Notes: generated by a model not told the origin, from the sequence alone. Counted from the stretch's first letter, positions 24,450 to 35,230 are shown. The stretch is 64,000 nt of DNA from Larix kaempferi (GCA_027924585.1 BSBM01000150.1:17032001-17096000), one strand, 5' to 3'. Numbers and translations are program-made.

Positions 24450-25603
24450 GACGGTTCTAGAGTGGAGAGAGAGAGAACATGACCTAGTGGATGAGGCCGT
24501 TCGTAATGATGTGCGTGCAAAACAAGCGCTACAAGCATGTGGTTTATACAAATTTTGGAGCATAGGGGGTTTGAGGGCCCAAAACCTATTGCTCCACACT
24601 TTGATAGACTATTGGGATGTCGATGCACAGAACTTCAACCTAGACGGGAAAATACTCTCACTGGAAGTGGAAGATATCTACTTCATTACAGGTTTGTCCC
24701 GTCGAGGTGAGGTGGTAAGCCTTCGGTCTCGATCTGTGGGTGGTGTGATCACCATCCCCGACTATATAGAGAGGTATTGTGTTCCAAATACTCGGGCAGT
24801 GGGGAGTCAGGTGCCCATCAGAGCCATAGTCAACCTGAGCATGAAGGTTGTCATGGCAACTTTAGTGTGGATTACTGGTTCGAAAGCTCTTCACCAGGCA
24901 TCCAAGCCAGTTATGTTCTATGCATCATAGTGTATGCAGCCGATGATATTTGACTAGTGTACTACGCTACTGGGGTCCATGAATACCCAGCTTACAGAGT
25001 GCAAGCAGGGGGATGCAAAAAGCTTCGGATACGACAGTATTTTGTGTAGCTTCTTCTTTGAGTGAGTTCCGAGGCTCAGTTTGAGGGTTGAGGTCCCTCC
25101 TCATAGTCTCTGCGACCCAGCCATGACCCGGTGGGTCGAGGTCTTGACGTGACAAGGTGGTGGCTGTCAGGCATCACCATATACAGAGGAGTTCTTTCAC
25201 TGGTGGGACCGACAGGTCATAGCGATAGAGGACTACCCCTATGCAGGGATAGACTTCCGGTAAGATCGAGACATGCTGCTCCCACTAGATGCAACATTCG
25301 GAGACATTGGTGAGTACTCTTTTTAGGTTTTCGGTATATTAATTTTTTATGGATTTTTGATTATAGGTGTAAATGAAAAAATATTTTTGGGGGTAGTATC
25401 ATGTATTAATGTTTGACTGTTTTCTCGCAGACAAGGGCCTAGTGAGACCCGACGGTTTTCCGAGACATCGCCACCGGGGCAGGGGTGATGAGATGGTAGG
25501 TGCTGCAGCAGAGCGGACACTACAGACTCTGCGGGACAACCTACCATGGATGACCGCCAGGGTACCACAGGTAGAGGTGGCACAGCTACCAGAGGATATG
25601 TAG
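24450..25603 (+). pseudogene. antisense spliced ORF with plant mobile domain (PMD-like)
   Basis: Oriented opposite to gag-pol. The frame opens at a splice acceptor (CTCTTTCCAG ending at 24,449), so the GTG at 24,487 is not a real start. The protein reads LVDEAVRND, then QACGLYKFWSIGG, LLLHTLIDYWDVDAQNF and LEVEDIYFITGLSRRGEVV. This matches the plant mobile domain pattern (L..L...W......F....GE...L.D......L.G....G). The frame continues past five in-frame stops to 25,309 (QGDAKSFGYDSILCSFFFE and EEFFHWWDRQVIAIEDYPYA), then across a 121 bp intron into a second exon (25,431-25,603). A frameshifted tail may extend to about 25,730. At least three stops look like TGG or CGA codons lost by C-to-T change. 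The PMD is otherwise known from plant DNA transposons and some host genes; its function here is unknown. Confidence 0.65.
25310..25430 (+). other. intron in the antisense ORF
   Basis: Donor GTGAGT at 25,310 and acceptor TTTTCTCGCAG ending at 25,430 enclose 121 bp that is AT-rich and T-rich near the 3' end. The flanking exons stay in one frame (phase 1). The donor and acceptor are canonical only on the plus strand, that is, opposite to the retrotransposon's genomic RNA. Confidence 0.65.
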
Positions 25604-25730
25604 CGCCAAGTAGTGGGGGGTGTTGGGAAACTGGGTGCAACTACTGCAGCGTGTCGCAAATGCAGTGCATTATTTCTATCAGACACATCCTATTGGGCCG
25701 GCATCTAGGCCTCCTCGTAGGGATTAGACA

Positions 25731-25900
25731 TCTCGGGTTCCTATTTTGTATCAATATGTATATTTTGAGAGCTATGGGCTCCAGTTTTGTATCATGACAC
25801 TACCATTTTTGGACATATATTTATAAAAAAACTTTGGTTCTCCGGTTCTACTATATGTGTGTATGTACAAATGTATGAATGTATCTTTTATTTGTGTGCT
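25731..25900. other. spacer between antisense ORF and second RNase H
   Basis: AT-rich, no coding signal. It is the convergent junction where the sense pol unit and the antisense ORF end facing each other. Confidence 0.4.
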
Positions 25901-26329
25901 TCATTGGGAATGTGACAAATGCCAATCTAATACATAGTTAGTGTATGCATTAGATATATGATTAAAAATTCTCGGAACATGAATGTATGTAATTGAAACA
26001 AAATGTCGTTCCAAGAGTCTTACCTTTAAGAATTTCTGTAGTAACGTAGGATCCCTCACACGGTATTGACCATTCAACTGATACACAACTAGTTGTGAAT
26101 CCAGGTGGACTTCTAAAGGCTGGATACCATGTGAAATAGCATCCTGAAGTAGCTCAATCATCGCACTATACTCAACCACATTGTTAGATGTAGGACCAAG
26201 ACAAGCACCTCCTGAGGACACAACTAGGTGGTCAGGTGAGAAAATAACCCAGGCAGCAGAAGCAAGCTGTTGCGTATGATGGCTAGCACCATCCACGAAT
26301 CCTAAGAACGTAGGAAACTCCGCTGACAT
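25901..26329 (-). CDS. second RNase H, downstream of integrase (archaeal-type-like)
   Basis: A 142 aa uninterrupted ORF with ATG start. RNase H core: FLGFVDGAS (Asp13), NNVVEYSAMIELL (Glu53), LEVHLDSQLVVYQLNGQYRV (Asp77). The C-terminal motif near IFNHISNAYTNY has Asn127 where the last catalytic Asp is usual. The NN.VEY...I.LL and HLDS.LVV.QLNG.Y phrases are typical of the additional (archaeal-like) RNase H of plant Tat elements and unlike the Ty3 domain in the pol of this copy. It lies 112 bp after the integrase C-terminus. In the Tat/Ogre elements I know, this domain sits before integrase. The short gap ends in GATTGACAG just before the ATG, which could be a splice acceptor, but I cannot find a donor. 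Alternative: an independently acquired RNase H ORF. Confidence 0.75.
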   Translation of the reverse strand: MSAEFPTFLGFVDGASHHTQQLASAAWVIFSPDHLVVSSGGACLGPTSNNVVEYSAMIELLQDAISHGIQPLEVHLDSQLVVYQLNGQYRVRDPTLLQKFLKVRLLERHFVSITYIHVPRIFNHISNAYTNYVLDWHLSHSQ

Positions 26330-26440
26330 CTGTCAATCAAACGGAAACTAATCGGCAGACCCGAAAACCAAAAGAAACCTAAACTATGTACATAAGTAAC
26401 TATACAGTAGTATACAAAAGTATTAGCATGAACCAGAGGT

Positions 26441-29077
26441 TCAAGCATAATACCGCTTGAGGTAGAGCCCATTTCTAGGCTCCTTCAAGACAGTCCCCTC
26501 ATAGTCTTCTAATTCATAGGCTCCTTTTTCTAGGACACGCCTCACAATGTAAGGACTGTACCACATGGGGTTGAACTTGCCTTCCCCTAGGGGTTCTTTA
26601 GCTTGGTCATATAAGAGGACCAAGTCACCTTCAGCATATTGCCGGGGACGGACATACCTATCATACTGAACCTTAACACGACGTTTATTGGCATCTATAG
26701 CCACGGTGGCATCTCAACGCTGCTCGTCAAGTTGCTCAAGGTGGATTAAACATTGCTCAAGACCCGTCGTATCAGGGAGGAGCTCTATGGCCAGTTTAAG
26801 CGAAGGGATTTCACATTCAATCGGTAAAATCGACTCCACACCATGTACTAGCTGAAACGGTGAGAACCCGGTGGCAGTATTGACTGCGGTTCGATATGCC
26901 CACAAAGCAGGATATAACATAATGTGCCAGTTGTTCTTGCTTTGTTGGATGGTACGTTGGAGAATGGTCTTTAAAGACTTATTGACTGCTTCAACTTGAC
27001 CATTCGCTTGGGGATAGTAAGAGGATGACTGTTCTTGACGAAACCCAAGCTTGAGAGACAAATCCTCCATCATTTTGTTCTGAAAGTGATTGCCATGGTC
27101 AGTGACAATCTCTTTCGGAATACCGAACCGAGTAATAATCTGATTGAACATGAAATGGGATGCTGTAGCACCATCGGATTTTACGGTAGGCATGGCCTCA
27201 TCCCATTTGGAAAAGTAATCCACAGCCACTATAATATGGTGATGCCCCCCATCCGAAGCTGGTTTGCAATCCATGCAATCCACCCCCCACTTGGTGAAGG
27301 GACCGACGGTGACGACCGGATGAAGGGGCGCTGGATGCGAGTGTATATTTCGAGAAAACGCATGGCAAGGGTGACATCTCTTCACAATGTTTATACAATC
27401 CTTAAAGATTGAAGGCCAAAAGTAACCAGCTCGCTTAATACGTTGGGCTGTCGCAAGCCCGGATAAGTGACCGCCACATGCCCCAGCATGGCAATCATTA
27501 AGCACCCGTTCCGCTTCTTCGTGAGTCAAGCAACGACGGAGAATAGAATCCTTTCCTCGGCGATACAAAGTGTCACCGACGATAGTATATTCTTTAGCGT
27601 GATGTTTCACACGTCGTCGCTTGTCCCGTGAATAATGCGGAGGAAACTTCAAAGTTTGGAGATATACAATGACATCCCCATACCAAGGGTCCTCGGACGA
27701 GATAAGAAATAAGTGTTCATCCACAAAAGAATCTTCATGGATGACATCCTCATCAAGTCTTGGAAGGTCCGACATAAGCTCAGCAAACACCAATGATTTC
27801 ACCGACTTCGCCGAAGCAAAATTGAGATTGAATTCTTGAAGGATCACAATCCATTTATTGTACTTCCCCCCTATAAGGCGTCGTGATAGCAAGAACTGAA
27901 ATGGATTGATGTGCACTACAACTGTGGTTGTTCTAAGCAAAATATAGTGTCGTAACCGTTGGATTGCATGTACAGTCGCAAGTGCCAACTTTTCCATGTG
28001 AGTATATCTTAGTTCAAAATCTATTAGATTTCGACTGAGGTAATAGATGCAATGCTCGACGAGTGCATCACCAACCTGAACCAAGACCATGCCAATCGTC
28101 TCTTGAGATGCAGCCACATAAAGTATGAAATCTCGTGTGAGGTCTGATGGACTAAGCACAGGGGTTGATACCAAATATTTCTTAAGGACATCGAAAGACT
28201 GCTGGGTTCGCTCATCCCAGATAAACGGTGTGTCTTTCTTCAACAAACGCGCGAAACCTTTGGTAAGATTAGCATAATTGACTACAAAATGATGTAGAAA
28301 AGTAGCTCTCCCTTGGAGGCTCTGAAGTTGAAACAAGTTGCACGGAGGAGGCAACCGAAGTATTGCCTCAACTTTAAGAGGATCGTCTCTAATACCCTCT
28401 TTCGAAACTATGAATCCTAGAAGGTGACCTGACCTCACCGCAAAGATGCATTTATTGGGATTCAAACGGATCTTGTAGTATATACATCGTTTGCGAATCC
28501 AACGAAGGTGCTTGGGGTGGTCTATTCTTTTACGAGAATGGCCGGCAAGATCATCCAAGAAAACCTCCATTATACTTTTAAGGTCGTGAAATGCATAGGT
28601 CATGGCACGCTGAAACATAGCTCCAGCGTTTTTAAGGCCGAAGGGCATTTTTCGATATGAAAACGTACCCCAAGGACAAATGAAAGCAGTCTTATGTTGG
28701 TCCTTGGGTTTGATTTGAATCTGGTTATACCCCGAAAAGCCGTCCATGAACAAAAAAATCTCACTTCCTGCACAAGCATCCAATATCTGATCAATGAATG
28801 GCGTGGAGAAGTTGTCTTTCAGACATGCACGATTCAGGTCTCTAAAATCAATACATACGCGGATCGTTCCCTGCTTCTTATCCACAGGAACGGGGTTTGA
28901 CACCCATTCGGTAAGGGGAACGGGGTAGATAAAACCAGCTTTGAGCAGTTTCTCCACCTCTGCCTTGATAGCGTCTGCCTTCTTAGGGTTAACAGCACGA
29001 ATACATTGCCGAACTAGTTTAACATGAGGATACATCCTAATCTCGTGTTTGACAATACTAGGGTTTACTCCTGGCAT
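26441..29077 (-). pseudogene. gypsy pol: reverse transcriptase, RNase H, integrase
   Basis: A 787 aa open frame (26,714-29,077), one TGA, then the same frame continues to 26,441. RT: VDKKQGTIRVCIDFRDLN, FLFMDGFSGYNQI (catalytic Asp), MPFGLKNAGAMFQRAM and FLDD at about 173-176. The Ty3-type RNase H follows (FILYVAASQETIGMVL); its first catalytic Asp position is Ala. Integrase: HHCC zinc finger (about 530-571), then Asp600 (KWGVD), Asp660 (IVTDHG) and Glu696 (NGQVEAVNKS), a D-D-35-E spacing. The piece after the stop (VKVQYDRYVRPR, EGDLVLLYDQAKEPLGEGKF, GAYELEDYEG) is the SH3-like integrase C-terminus; no chromodomain is visible. Reverse transcription and integration are the family's roles. Confidence 0.9.
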
Positions 29078-29949
29078 CTCCTCCTATGATCAGGCGAAAG
29101 CTTCCCGAAGTTCAGTAAACAATTCAGTGTAGATGGAAACCTCTTCAGGAGAGCAATCATCACCGATGTAAACGTTTTCAATCTTTCCGGGAGTGCGAGA
29201 GATGTTGATCGGTTGAGTCGGGGAAATATTAGCATATTCCCTTCCGCATAAATCTCATGTGAACCCAAAAGAGCCACAGGGTGACCAACCATCTCTGCAA
29301 GAGTCGTCCTGAACTCTTCTTGCTCGGCAAGATCGAGGTTGGGAAGGAAATAAGAGTGATGATGCATATCCTCCCAAGGTCTCTCACTACCACACATGGC
29401 CTCGATAATAGCTTCATCCGAAGGTAAAATACCATCAAGGAAATCGTTCGAACAAGACGAGTTGACTGCCCAAATTGGCAGCGTAACAGGATCTTCCTCA
29501 ACTATCTGAGAAGAGGGGAGATCCAGTTATGTAATGGCTTGTTGAATATCCTGATAAGCAATCTCAGCAGCAGAAAGTGGCATAGACATCCCAAAGCGCA
29601 ATGTCTCCAGATGTAGAATTCATGGATGGTAAAGTCCATGGATCATCAAAATATGAAGTCTGGAACGGTAAATTATGCAAAGGAGGAGGCGCATTGTCGG
29701 AAATGGTTCCAATAAAATTCACGGGTGCAGGGAAATCATAAGATCCCATCAAGGAAGGTTACATACCAACACCCATGTTCCCAGTTGTCGGCTAAGAATC
29801 TGTAACCTGGGGACTACTAATCCCGGGGATGCTTCAGGAGGAGGATTAACGAAATCTAGTTGATCGATGGTCACAATCCTGCCTTCGTGTGGAAAGCAAC
29901 TGATCCTAAATACAGTAGACGCGATAGCTTTCATAGCGTACATCCAATT
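29078..29949 (-). pseudogene. gypsy protease-RT linker, frameshifted
   Basis: Continues from the gag/protease ORF after an in-frame TAG near 29,950 (NWMYAMKAIASTVFRISCFP then GRIVTIDQLDFV). It passes through at least two frames (ERPWEDMHHHSYFLPNLDLA, VALLGSHEIYAEGN) to the EEMPGVNPSIVKHEIRM start of the RT frame. This is the normal spacer between retropepsin and RT in such elements, here broken by indels. Confidence 0.65.
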
Positions 29950-31203
29950 CTAACCCAATAAAATGTTGTAGTCAATGGGTGCATCAACCACTTCGACTTC
30001 AATAGGCACAGGTTTACCTCTCAAGCGGACAACAAGGGAAGGGATTATCCCATGTGGCTTAAATGACCTACTGTCAAATGCAGTGAGCATGGTCCTAGAC
30101 GTGAGTAGAGGAGGAGAGCCAAGAGCTTTCCAACAAGCTAACGACATCACTGACGCGGAAGCGCCTTCATCAACCACCGTTCTCTTGACGAAATTCTTAA
30201 GGCACTCCACATGGATTTGAAAAGCCACGTGGTAAGGTAAGAGAGGTTGAACTTCAATAGTGTCGAACTTGATAACGTTGGGACTCCCTCCATCCTGAAC
30301 TCCTAATGCACACAAAAGGGCATGCCTTTGAGAAGGATACGCCTGTAAGACTTCAAGAGCCGACATGGCACACGGAGTTTGGCCCAAATCTTCTACAATG
30401 GAGTAGTTCTGGGCGGCTTGGGAATTGGGATTATGCGTAGAGCACTTAAGCACACCTTTCGGTATCCATGGAATAATAGAGGGCTTCTTGATATGCAAGG
30501 AATTATCAGGAGGAGGGGGAGGCTCATTCCCCATATTAGGTTGTGGTGCACCATAATTGCGTTGATGAGTAGAAACACTAACCTTCGATTGGACCATATT
30601 CATGCATCCATAACCACTAGTATTGGAAGAAGACGTAGGAGTCTCATTAGGTCCATAACCAGCGGCGGGAGCATGCGAAGCTATGTTTTGATGATGATGA
30701 GGAAGGGGATCCTTCAAAACAGCTGGGCTCTGTGCTAAATGCTTCGATGCTTCTTTGATTCGAGGACACAAGTGAGTAAGATGATCTTCCCCACAAAGCT
30801 TACAAGGAAATTTCACCTTACGCCTAGGTTTACGGTCCTCACCAGCATTTCCACCTTCCCGAGGAGGGTTGGCATTCTCCTTATGAGGGGTATTGTGATT
30901 GCTATTATTGTTCCCATTGTTTCCACCCTTACAGTTATTTCTCCCCTTCTTCTTACCACCAGGTTGCTGGTTACCCGATGGTTTAGTCGTTTGCATAGTG
31001 TGTACATCGGACAATGGGGTGGAAGTGGACAAGGTGTGAACCTGCCCGGGAGTAGATTGGTTTAGCGACAAATTTTGCATTTGATTAGCCACAAAATCTA
31101 TGGGGCGAGTACTTGTGGATCCCACAATGCCATCGACATGTGATCCAGGAATTGTCTTGGGCTCATGTCTTGTTTGCGGTGCGTCAGGGATGATGTCATA
31201 CAA
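29950..31203 (-). CDS. gypsy gag C-terminus (nucleocapsid) and retropepsin
   Basis: A 417 aa open frame. A basic, Asn/Gly-rich segment (residues 75-130) leads into a zinc knuckle, CKLCGEDHLTHLC (134-146, C-X2-C-X3-H-X4-C). A Pro-rich linker follows, then a retropepsin-like domain with VVDEGASASVMSLACWKALG (catalytic Asp345) and IDYNILLG near the end. Nucleocapsid packages genomic RNA, and the aspartic protease matures Gag-Pol. The frame is closed by a single TAG after ILLG, where related proteins continue GR(D/N)W or GRDY. Upstream, capsid is separated from this frame by a stop at about 31,210. Confidence 0.85.
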   Translation of the reverse strand: MYDIIPDAPQTRHEPKTIPGSHVDGIVGSTSTRPIDFVANQMQNLSLNQSTPGQVHTLSTSTPLSDVHTMQTTKPSGNQQPGGKKKGRNNCKGGNNGNNNSNHNTPHKENANPPREGGNAGEDRKPRRKVKFPCKLCGEDHLTHLCPRIKEASKHLAQSPAVLKDPLPHHHQNIASHAPAAGYGPNETPTSSSNTSGYGCMNMVQSKVSVSTHQRNYGAPQPNMGNEPPPPPDNSLHIKKPSIIPWIPKGVLKCSTHNPNSQAAQNYSIVEDLGQTPCAMSALEVLQAYPSQRHALLCALGVQDGGSPNVIKFDTIEVQPLLPYHVAFQIHVECLKNFVKRTVVDEGASASVMSLACWKALGSPPLLTSRTMLTAFDSRSFKPHGIIPSLVVRLRGKPVPIEVEVVDAPIDYNILLG

Positions 31204-31212
31204 AATGCCAGA

Positions 31213-31586
31213 CTAAGAGTATAGTAAATCTAACTGTTGGACTTTTAAGATGGCTTGTTCCTCAATCATAATACTGGACATTGAGACGTCCTTAGCAATA
31301 TATGGAAGTAGAGACTTGAGAAACCATTCCAATAGAAACTCTGGAGGAATGTTGGCTTTCACTAACCTCTTCCGCCAACGCCATTCTTGAATGTGGTCAG
31401 AAATATGCGTGGCCTTATTCTGACGGAAGGTAGATAAAAGTTTAGTACCTGTATCGTAACGAACTGGCAATTGGAAATGATCCAAGAAAACCAAAGCGAT
31501 CTCATTGAATCCCCTATAAGTGTTCCCTAGCAACTCAACATACCACTTCGCAATTGCCCCCGTGAGGGTGCGTTGAAATAGTCATA
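31213..31586 (-). pseudogene. gypsy gag capsid segment, distal part
   Basis: The frame reads QRTLTGAIAKWYVELLGNTY, then FNEIALVFLDHFQLPVRYDT and LSTFRQNKATHISDHIQEW. This is the conserved Ty3-type gag capsid pattern (major homology-like WY...F..F...F). At 31,586 the protein is cut by an insertion. Its upstream half resumes at about 32,100 (HVTTFHLWCSS). It ends at a TAG (31,213) a few codons before the nucleocapsid frame. Confidence 0.75.
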
Positions 31587-32099
31587 ATCTAACGGAATCG
31601 TGATTCAACGAGTTGGAAGTGTTAGAAAAACAGGATCGCAGAGCAATAACAATAAATAGAGATGCAAATATAATCACACATACACATTACAAGAGAGACA
31701 CAGATATATCGTGGTTCACCCAACTTGGGCTACGTCCACACTGAATTTGCTAGTCCTTATTATTATTACCGTCCAGCAAGGTGAAGGGATACAATCTGCA
31801 GCACAACCACTGCACTTCCTCTTCTCTGTTTCACAGTCTCTCTCCTGATCTCAGAGATCTTTACAATGCATAAAACCTAATACATCATCATCCCTAGCCG
31901 TATTACAATGTCTTTATTTTATAAGGGAAATACAATGGAAAAATACCACGGGATACCCAAAACCATGGGCCTGCAAAACAGCTGGCGAAAACAGCCCCAA
32001 AAATTTTCGGCGATGCCCCCCCACACCCCCCCGCTGGGGTGACTGTACAGTACACCTACATATCATATAAAAATGAGGTACAAACACGGCTGATACAAT
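31587..32099. mobile_element. LTR-like insertion in gag, about 0.5 kb
   Basis: The capsid reading is interrupted between DDIVS-like codons (about 32,100) and LFQRTLT (about 31,586) by DNA that is not gag. It contains ATCGTGGTTCACCCAACTTGG and GGCTACGTCCACACTG, phrases of a style common in plant copia LTRs. A TGTTAG start lies at about 31,618. I could not find matching target duplications or clear TG...CA ends, so the boundaries are estimates. Confidence 0.45.
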
Positions 32100-32550
32100 A
32101 TCATCTATGAGACTAGAAGATCTGGCTCCACAACCAACAGGAAGAGCACCAAAGGTGAAACGTCGTGACATGATCACCCAGATCCTCACCACCTTTCTCC
32201 TCGAATTTAGGAATGTCCGAAGGAAGCTTGGTAGGAACTGGAGGCCAACTAGGGTCGTGACACACCGGATCATTCGTGAGCTTCGAAAGATCTGGAAGAT
32301 TCAAACGTGTAAGGAACGGGAGTTGTGGCTAGAAAGCTTGATTATAAGCTCCCAAAAAAGGTTGATTGTAAGAGCCTTAAGGATAAGAAGGACCAAACGC
32401 TTGACCATGAGCATTAAACTGCTGATTATATGGACCTATCTGACCATAAGTGTGACCATGTCCATAAGGTTGATAACCTCCCCCGACCTGACCCGTATGA
32501 GAGTAAGTAGGTATATATGTGTTTTGAGCACCATATTGAGGTGGGTTGTA
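32100..32550 (-). pseudogene. gypsy gag, proximal capsid part
   Basis: After the stop at 32,551 the reading continues with Gly/Tyr/Pro-rich sequence. The clear capsid entry follows: NLPDLSKLTNDPVCHDPSWP, LPSDIPKFEEKGGEDLGDHV, then TTFHLWCSS and, after a frameshift, SSLIDDIVS. Two or three in-frame stops are present. It joins the distal capsid across the 0.5 kb insertion. Confidence 0.7.
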
Positions 32551-33582
32551 CTAATGGCCAACACCGACTGTATTGTAGTAAGGGTTGCCACCATAAGTAT
32601 GGGGCATATACGTACTATTCATAGTGGGAACCGTGTTGTAATAACCAGGATTATAGGGTATATTCCCACCCCCAGCGTAAGTGTTAGGATTCGCGTGAGA
32701 AGTCGTGTGGTGACCATAAGCATGAGATGTATTCCCAGCCCCAACATTGGTGTTACTAGTAGCAGGAATGGTGGCGTTATGACCACGTGGATAAGGTATA
32801 TTCCCACCCCCTACGTTAGCATTACTAGTAGCGGCAACAGATGTAAAAGTATGCAATATATGTCCACCACCGTGGTTGGGAGGAGAGTTAACATTTGCGA
32901 AAGTGGTCGTAGGTTGACGAGTAGCGACATGTGTATTAGGTGGTAGATGGCGAGTCGGGTTACGAACAATGTTCCTATTAGATTGGGTAGTCCTAGGAGG
33001 TGGCCGTCTTCCAACATTAGCATTGTTAGGAGGAACGTGACCTGTCCCCATACTATGTGTGAGTGGACAACGTGGTGACCCGGCGAGGGTATTACCCCCA
33101 ATGGGTGCAGTGTGGCTAACACCATGACTAGTGCCAGCGTGACTACCAAAAGTAGTGGAAGGAGCAACTGTGTTGTAATTAGGCATACCAAAAGAGAATG
33201 CGGTAGGGTTGATCGTAGGACCTGTGTCATCATGTAACTCTGGCATCCCGTATATATAATTATGGGGAAACAAAGGATCGAACGGGTATTCCTCAAGCGG
33301 ATTTGGACCAAACAAACTAGGTTGAGTCTCGGGTGGATCCGGAGCAAACAAACTAGGATGGGTCTCAGGTGGATCACCCCCCCACGCCTCATGAGGAGTA
33401 GGGGTGTCTAAAGTGTGCTCGACTCTACCCGATGGAGTCGTAGGGATTTCTTCAGTATTAGAGTGTGCAACAGTAATGACGTCTAGGACGTATGTCTCGT
33501 ATGAATCCGAAGACTCGGATGGAGCTCTCTGACATACCCTAGCAACACGACGTGAAAGCTCGATTGGTTTTAAACCAGCCAA
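32551..33582 (-). CDS. gypsy gag N-terminal low-complexity region
   Basis: A 343 aa open frame starting MAGLKPIELSRRVARVCQ, the likely Gag start. The rest is rich in Pro, Asn, His, Gly and Thr, with near-repeats such as NANVGGGNIPYPRGHNATIP and NTYAGGGNIPYNPG. No folded domain is recognised. Long disordered N-termini precede capsid in several plant gypsy elements. It ends at a TAG that seems secondary, since the same style continues beyond it. Confidence 0.6.
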   Translation of the reverse strand: MAGLKPIELSRRVARVCQRAPSESSDSYETYVLDVITVAHSNTEEIPTTPSGRVEHTLDTPTPHEAWGGDPPETHPSLFAPDPPETQPSLFGPNPLEEYPFDPLFPHNYIYGMPELHDDTGPTINPTAFSFGMPNYNTVAPSTTFGSHAGTSHGVSHTAPIGGNTLAGSPRCPLTHSMGTGHVPPNNANVGRRPPPRTTQSNRNIVRNPTRHLPPNTHVATRQPTTTFANVNSPPNHGGGHILHTFTSVAATSNANVGGGNIPYPRGHNATIPATSNTNVGAGNTSHAYGHHTTSHANPNTYAGGGNIPYNPGYYNTVPTMNSTYMPHTYGGNPYYNTVGVGH

Positions 33583-35212
33583 CCGATGGGATCAGTGGAG
33601 AGTAGGACTCCGCGCCACGATAGCTCCGGAGAGAATATAAAATCACAGCGTCCCCTAACGGCCAACTATCGATCAAAAACAGTAAATCAAAAGCACACAC
33701 CTAGAGAAACTACAGCCAGGGAAACTACAACCAAGAGCAGACAAACAGAGTGGCTAAATGAGCTCCCGACACTAGAGCCGGTATGTCTCGCCTAGGAGAG
33801 GCTTGAGACTCCCAAACTGTAGCCGGAGGTAACATAATTAGTTATAGAGGCACCCAGGCTTCACTGTGTGCAAAGGGCCGTAACCCTCGGCAACAAACAA
33901 CTGTGCTGTCCAACCTCTATCTGACTTAGAACACAAACAGTATAACCATTGCAAGTACCCTATGTGATACCTAGGTAAGGCAACTATGGTCACCGCAGTA
34001 TAACCAATGCTTAGGGGGACAGTCGTAGGTGGGATCCGTCGTATGGGCGGGGTAGCTAAGCCCGAAACTCAAGAGGGTCAAATCCCCCAAGAGTCCCCAG
34101 ATACAAATAAACCCTGGAAATATCTCCCACGTTCAACCGATATTGGAGGGATATCTTCGCAACCAACCTCCCGTGACCTCGTGCTTAACTCTGGTCTGAG
34201 TAGAGCTTCCTGATAACACCGATGTATACCATGGATTTCACCACTCCCTGGTTAGACACATAATGTTTCGTCTAGTAGTCTTGGATCGTTTACTCACAAT
34301 GATCTATACCAAGACTCTAAACCTATGCTAGTTGGTGTACCCTATAAATAATATCGTTCTAATAAGTTTAGATTAAGCGTTAATTTTAATGGCTGTTTTT
34401 ACTCAAAGGATATGGTCGTGAAACTAGTGATGTATATGACTCAATAGTATGCAAAATCGTCAAACTCTAGACTCATCTATCCAATAAAAACAATGCCACT
34501 AACATGCAAAATCAATCCAACAGTTTCGAAATAAAAATGCAACTCTTTTATATTTTCAATGCACAAGCAGAACCTAAATGAAAGCAACAAGCACTCAATG
34601 CAAAATGCAGTACATGAAAGTAATTTTTTTTTTTTTTGTATTTTCACTTATAACTGAAAGGAAAATGCAAAACTATGTTTTTTTATTTTTCAATTTAATA
34701 AAATGAAAAATGCAAGCAAAATCCTACTATTTAGTTATAGAAATGCAAGGGAGATCACTCAGACAACCTAGCAGATCCTAAACAGTAAGACTCAACCAAT
34801 GGAATGAGCTTAAAAATTAAAAATGGGTAAAAACCAATAAGGCTCAAAACCAAGAGAAAAGAGGAGTTCTGGTCACAAACAAGGCTTGGAATAGTCAGGA
34901 ACAAGGCCAAAGAAGACTCAGGAACACTCAGAATCAACCCAACAACAACCAAAGCCGTAGTTGTACGTTATTGTCGAAGGAAAACCTGCGGGTACCCGCG
35001 GGCTATAGTCCAGACAGAAGCGGGTAGACGCAGGCAGAGCTAAGATCACCCGTGGGTAGGGAAAAGCAAATGAGCAACCAAAGAGTCCAATGGCTCAGAA
35101 ACAGGGTGTTTTCTATAGAGTATCCTAACGACCAATTAATGACACAGAGCTTCGACAAACAACAACTCTAAATAAGGACTAATGCTCGAAAAATCCCCAA
35201 AAATGGATGTTC
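33583..35212 (-). other. gypsy 5' leader, non-coding
   Basis: About 1.6 kb between primer site and gag start, typical of large gypsy elements. It has A/T runs (34,626-34,640), a GC-rich hairpin-forming motif at 34,992-35,022, and no ORF with recognisable content. Confidence 0.55.
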
Positions 35213-35230
35213 TCCCCAGCGAAGTCGCCA
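35213..35230 (-). promoter_or_regulatory. gypsy primer binding site
   Basis: On the minus strand TGGCGACTTCGCTGGGG begins four bases inside the 5' LTR. It starts with the TGG that pairs with tRNA CCA. From memory it resembles the tRNA-Arg-type site of Tat/Ogre elements; the tRNA identity is not proved. Confidence 0.7.

Noticed and set aside
27035-27412. 125 aa plus-strand ORF opposite the gypsy integrase
   Set aside because: A shadow of the conserved integrase frame on the other strand, with no motif of its own.
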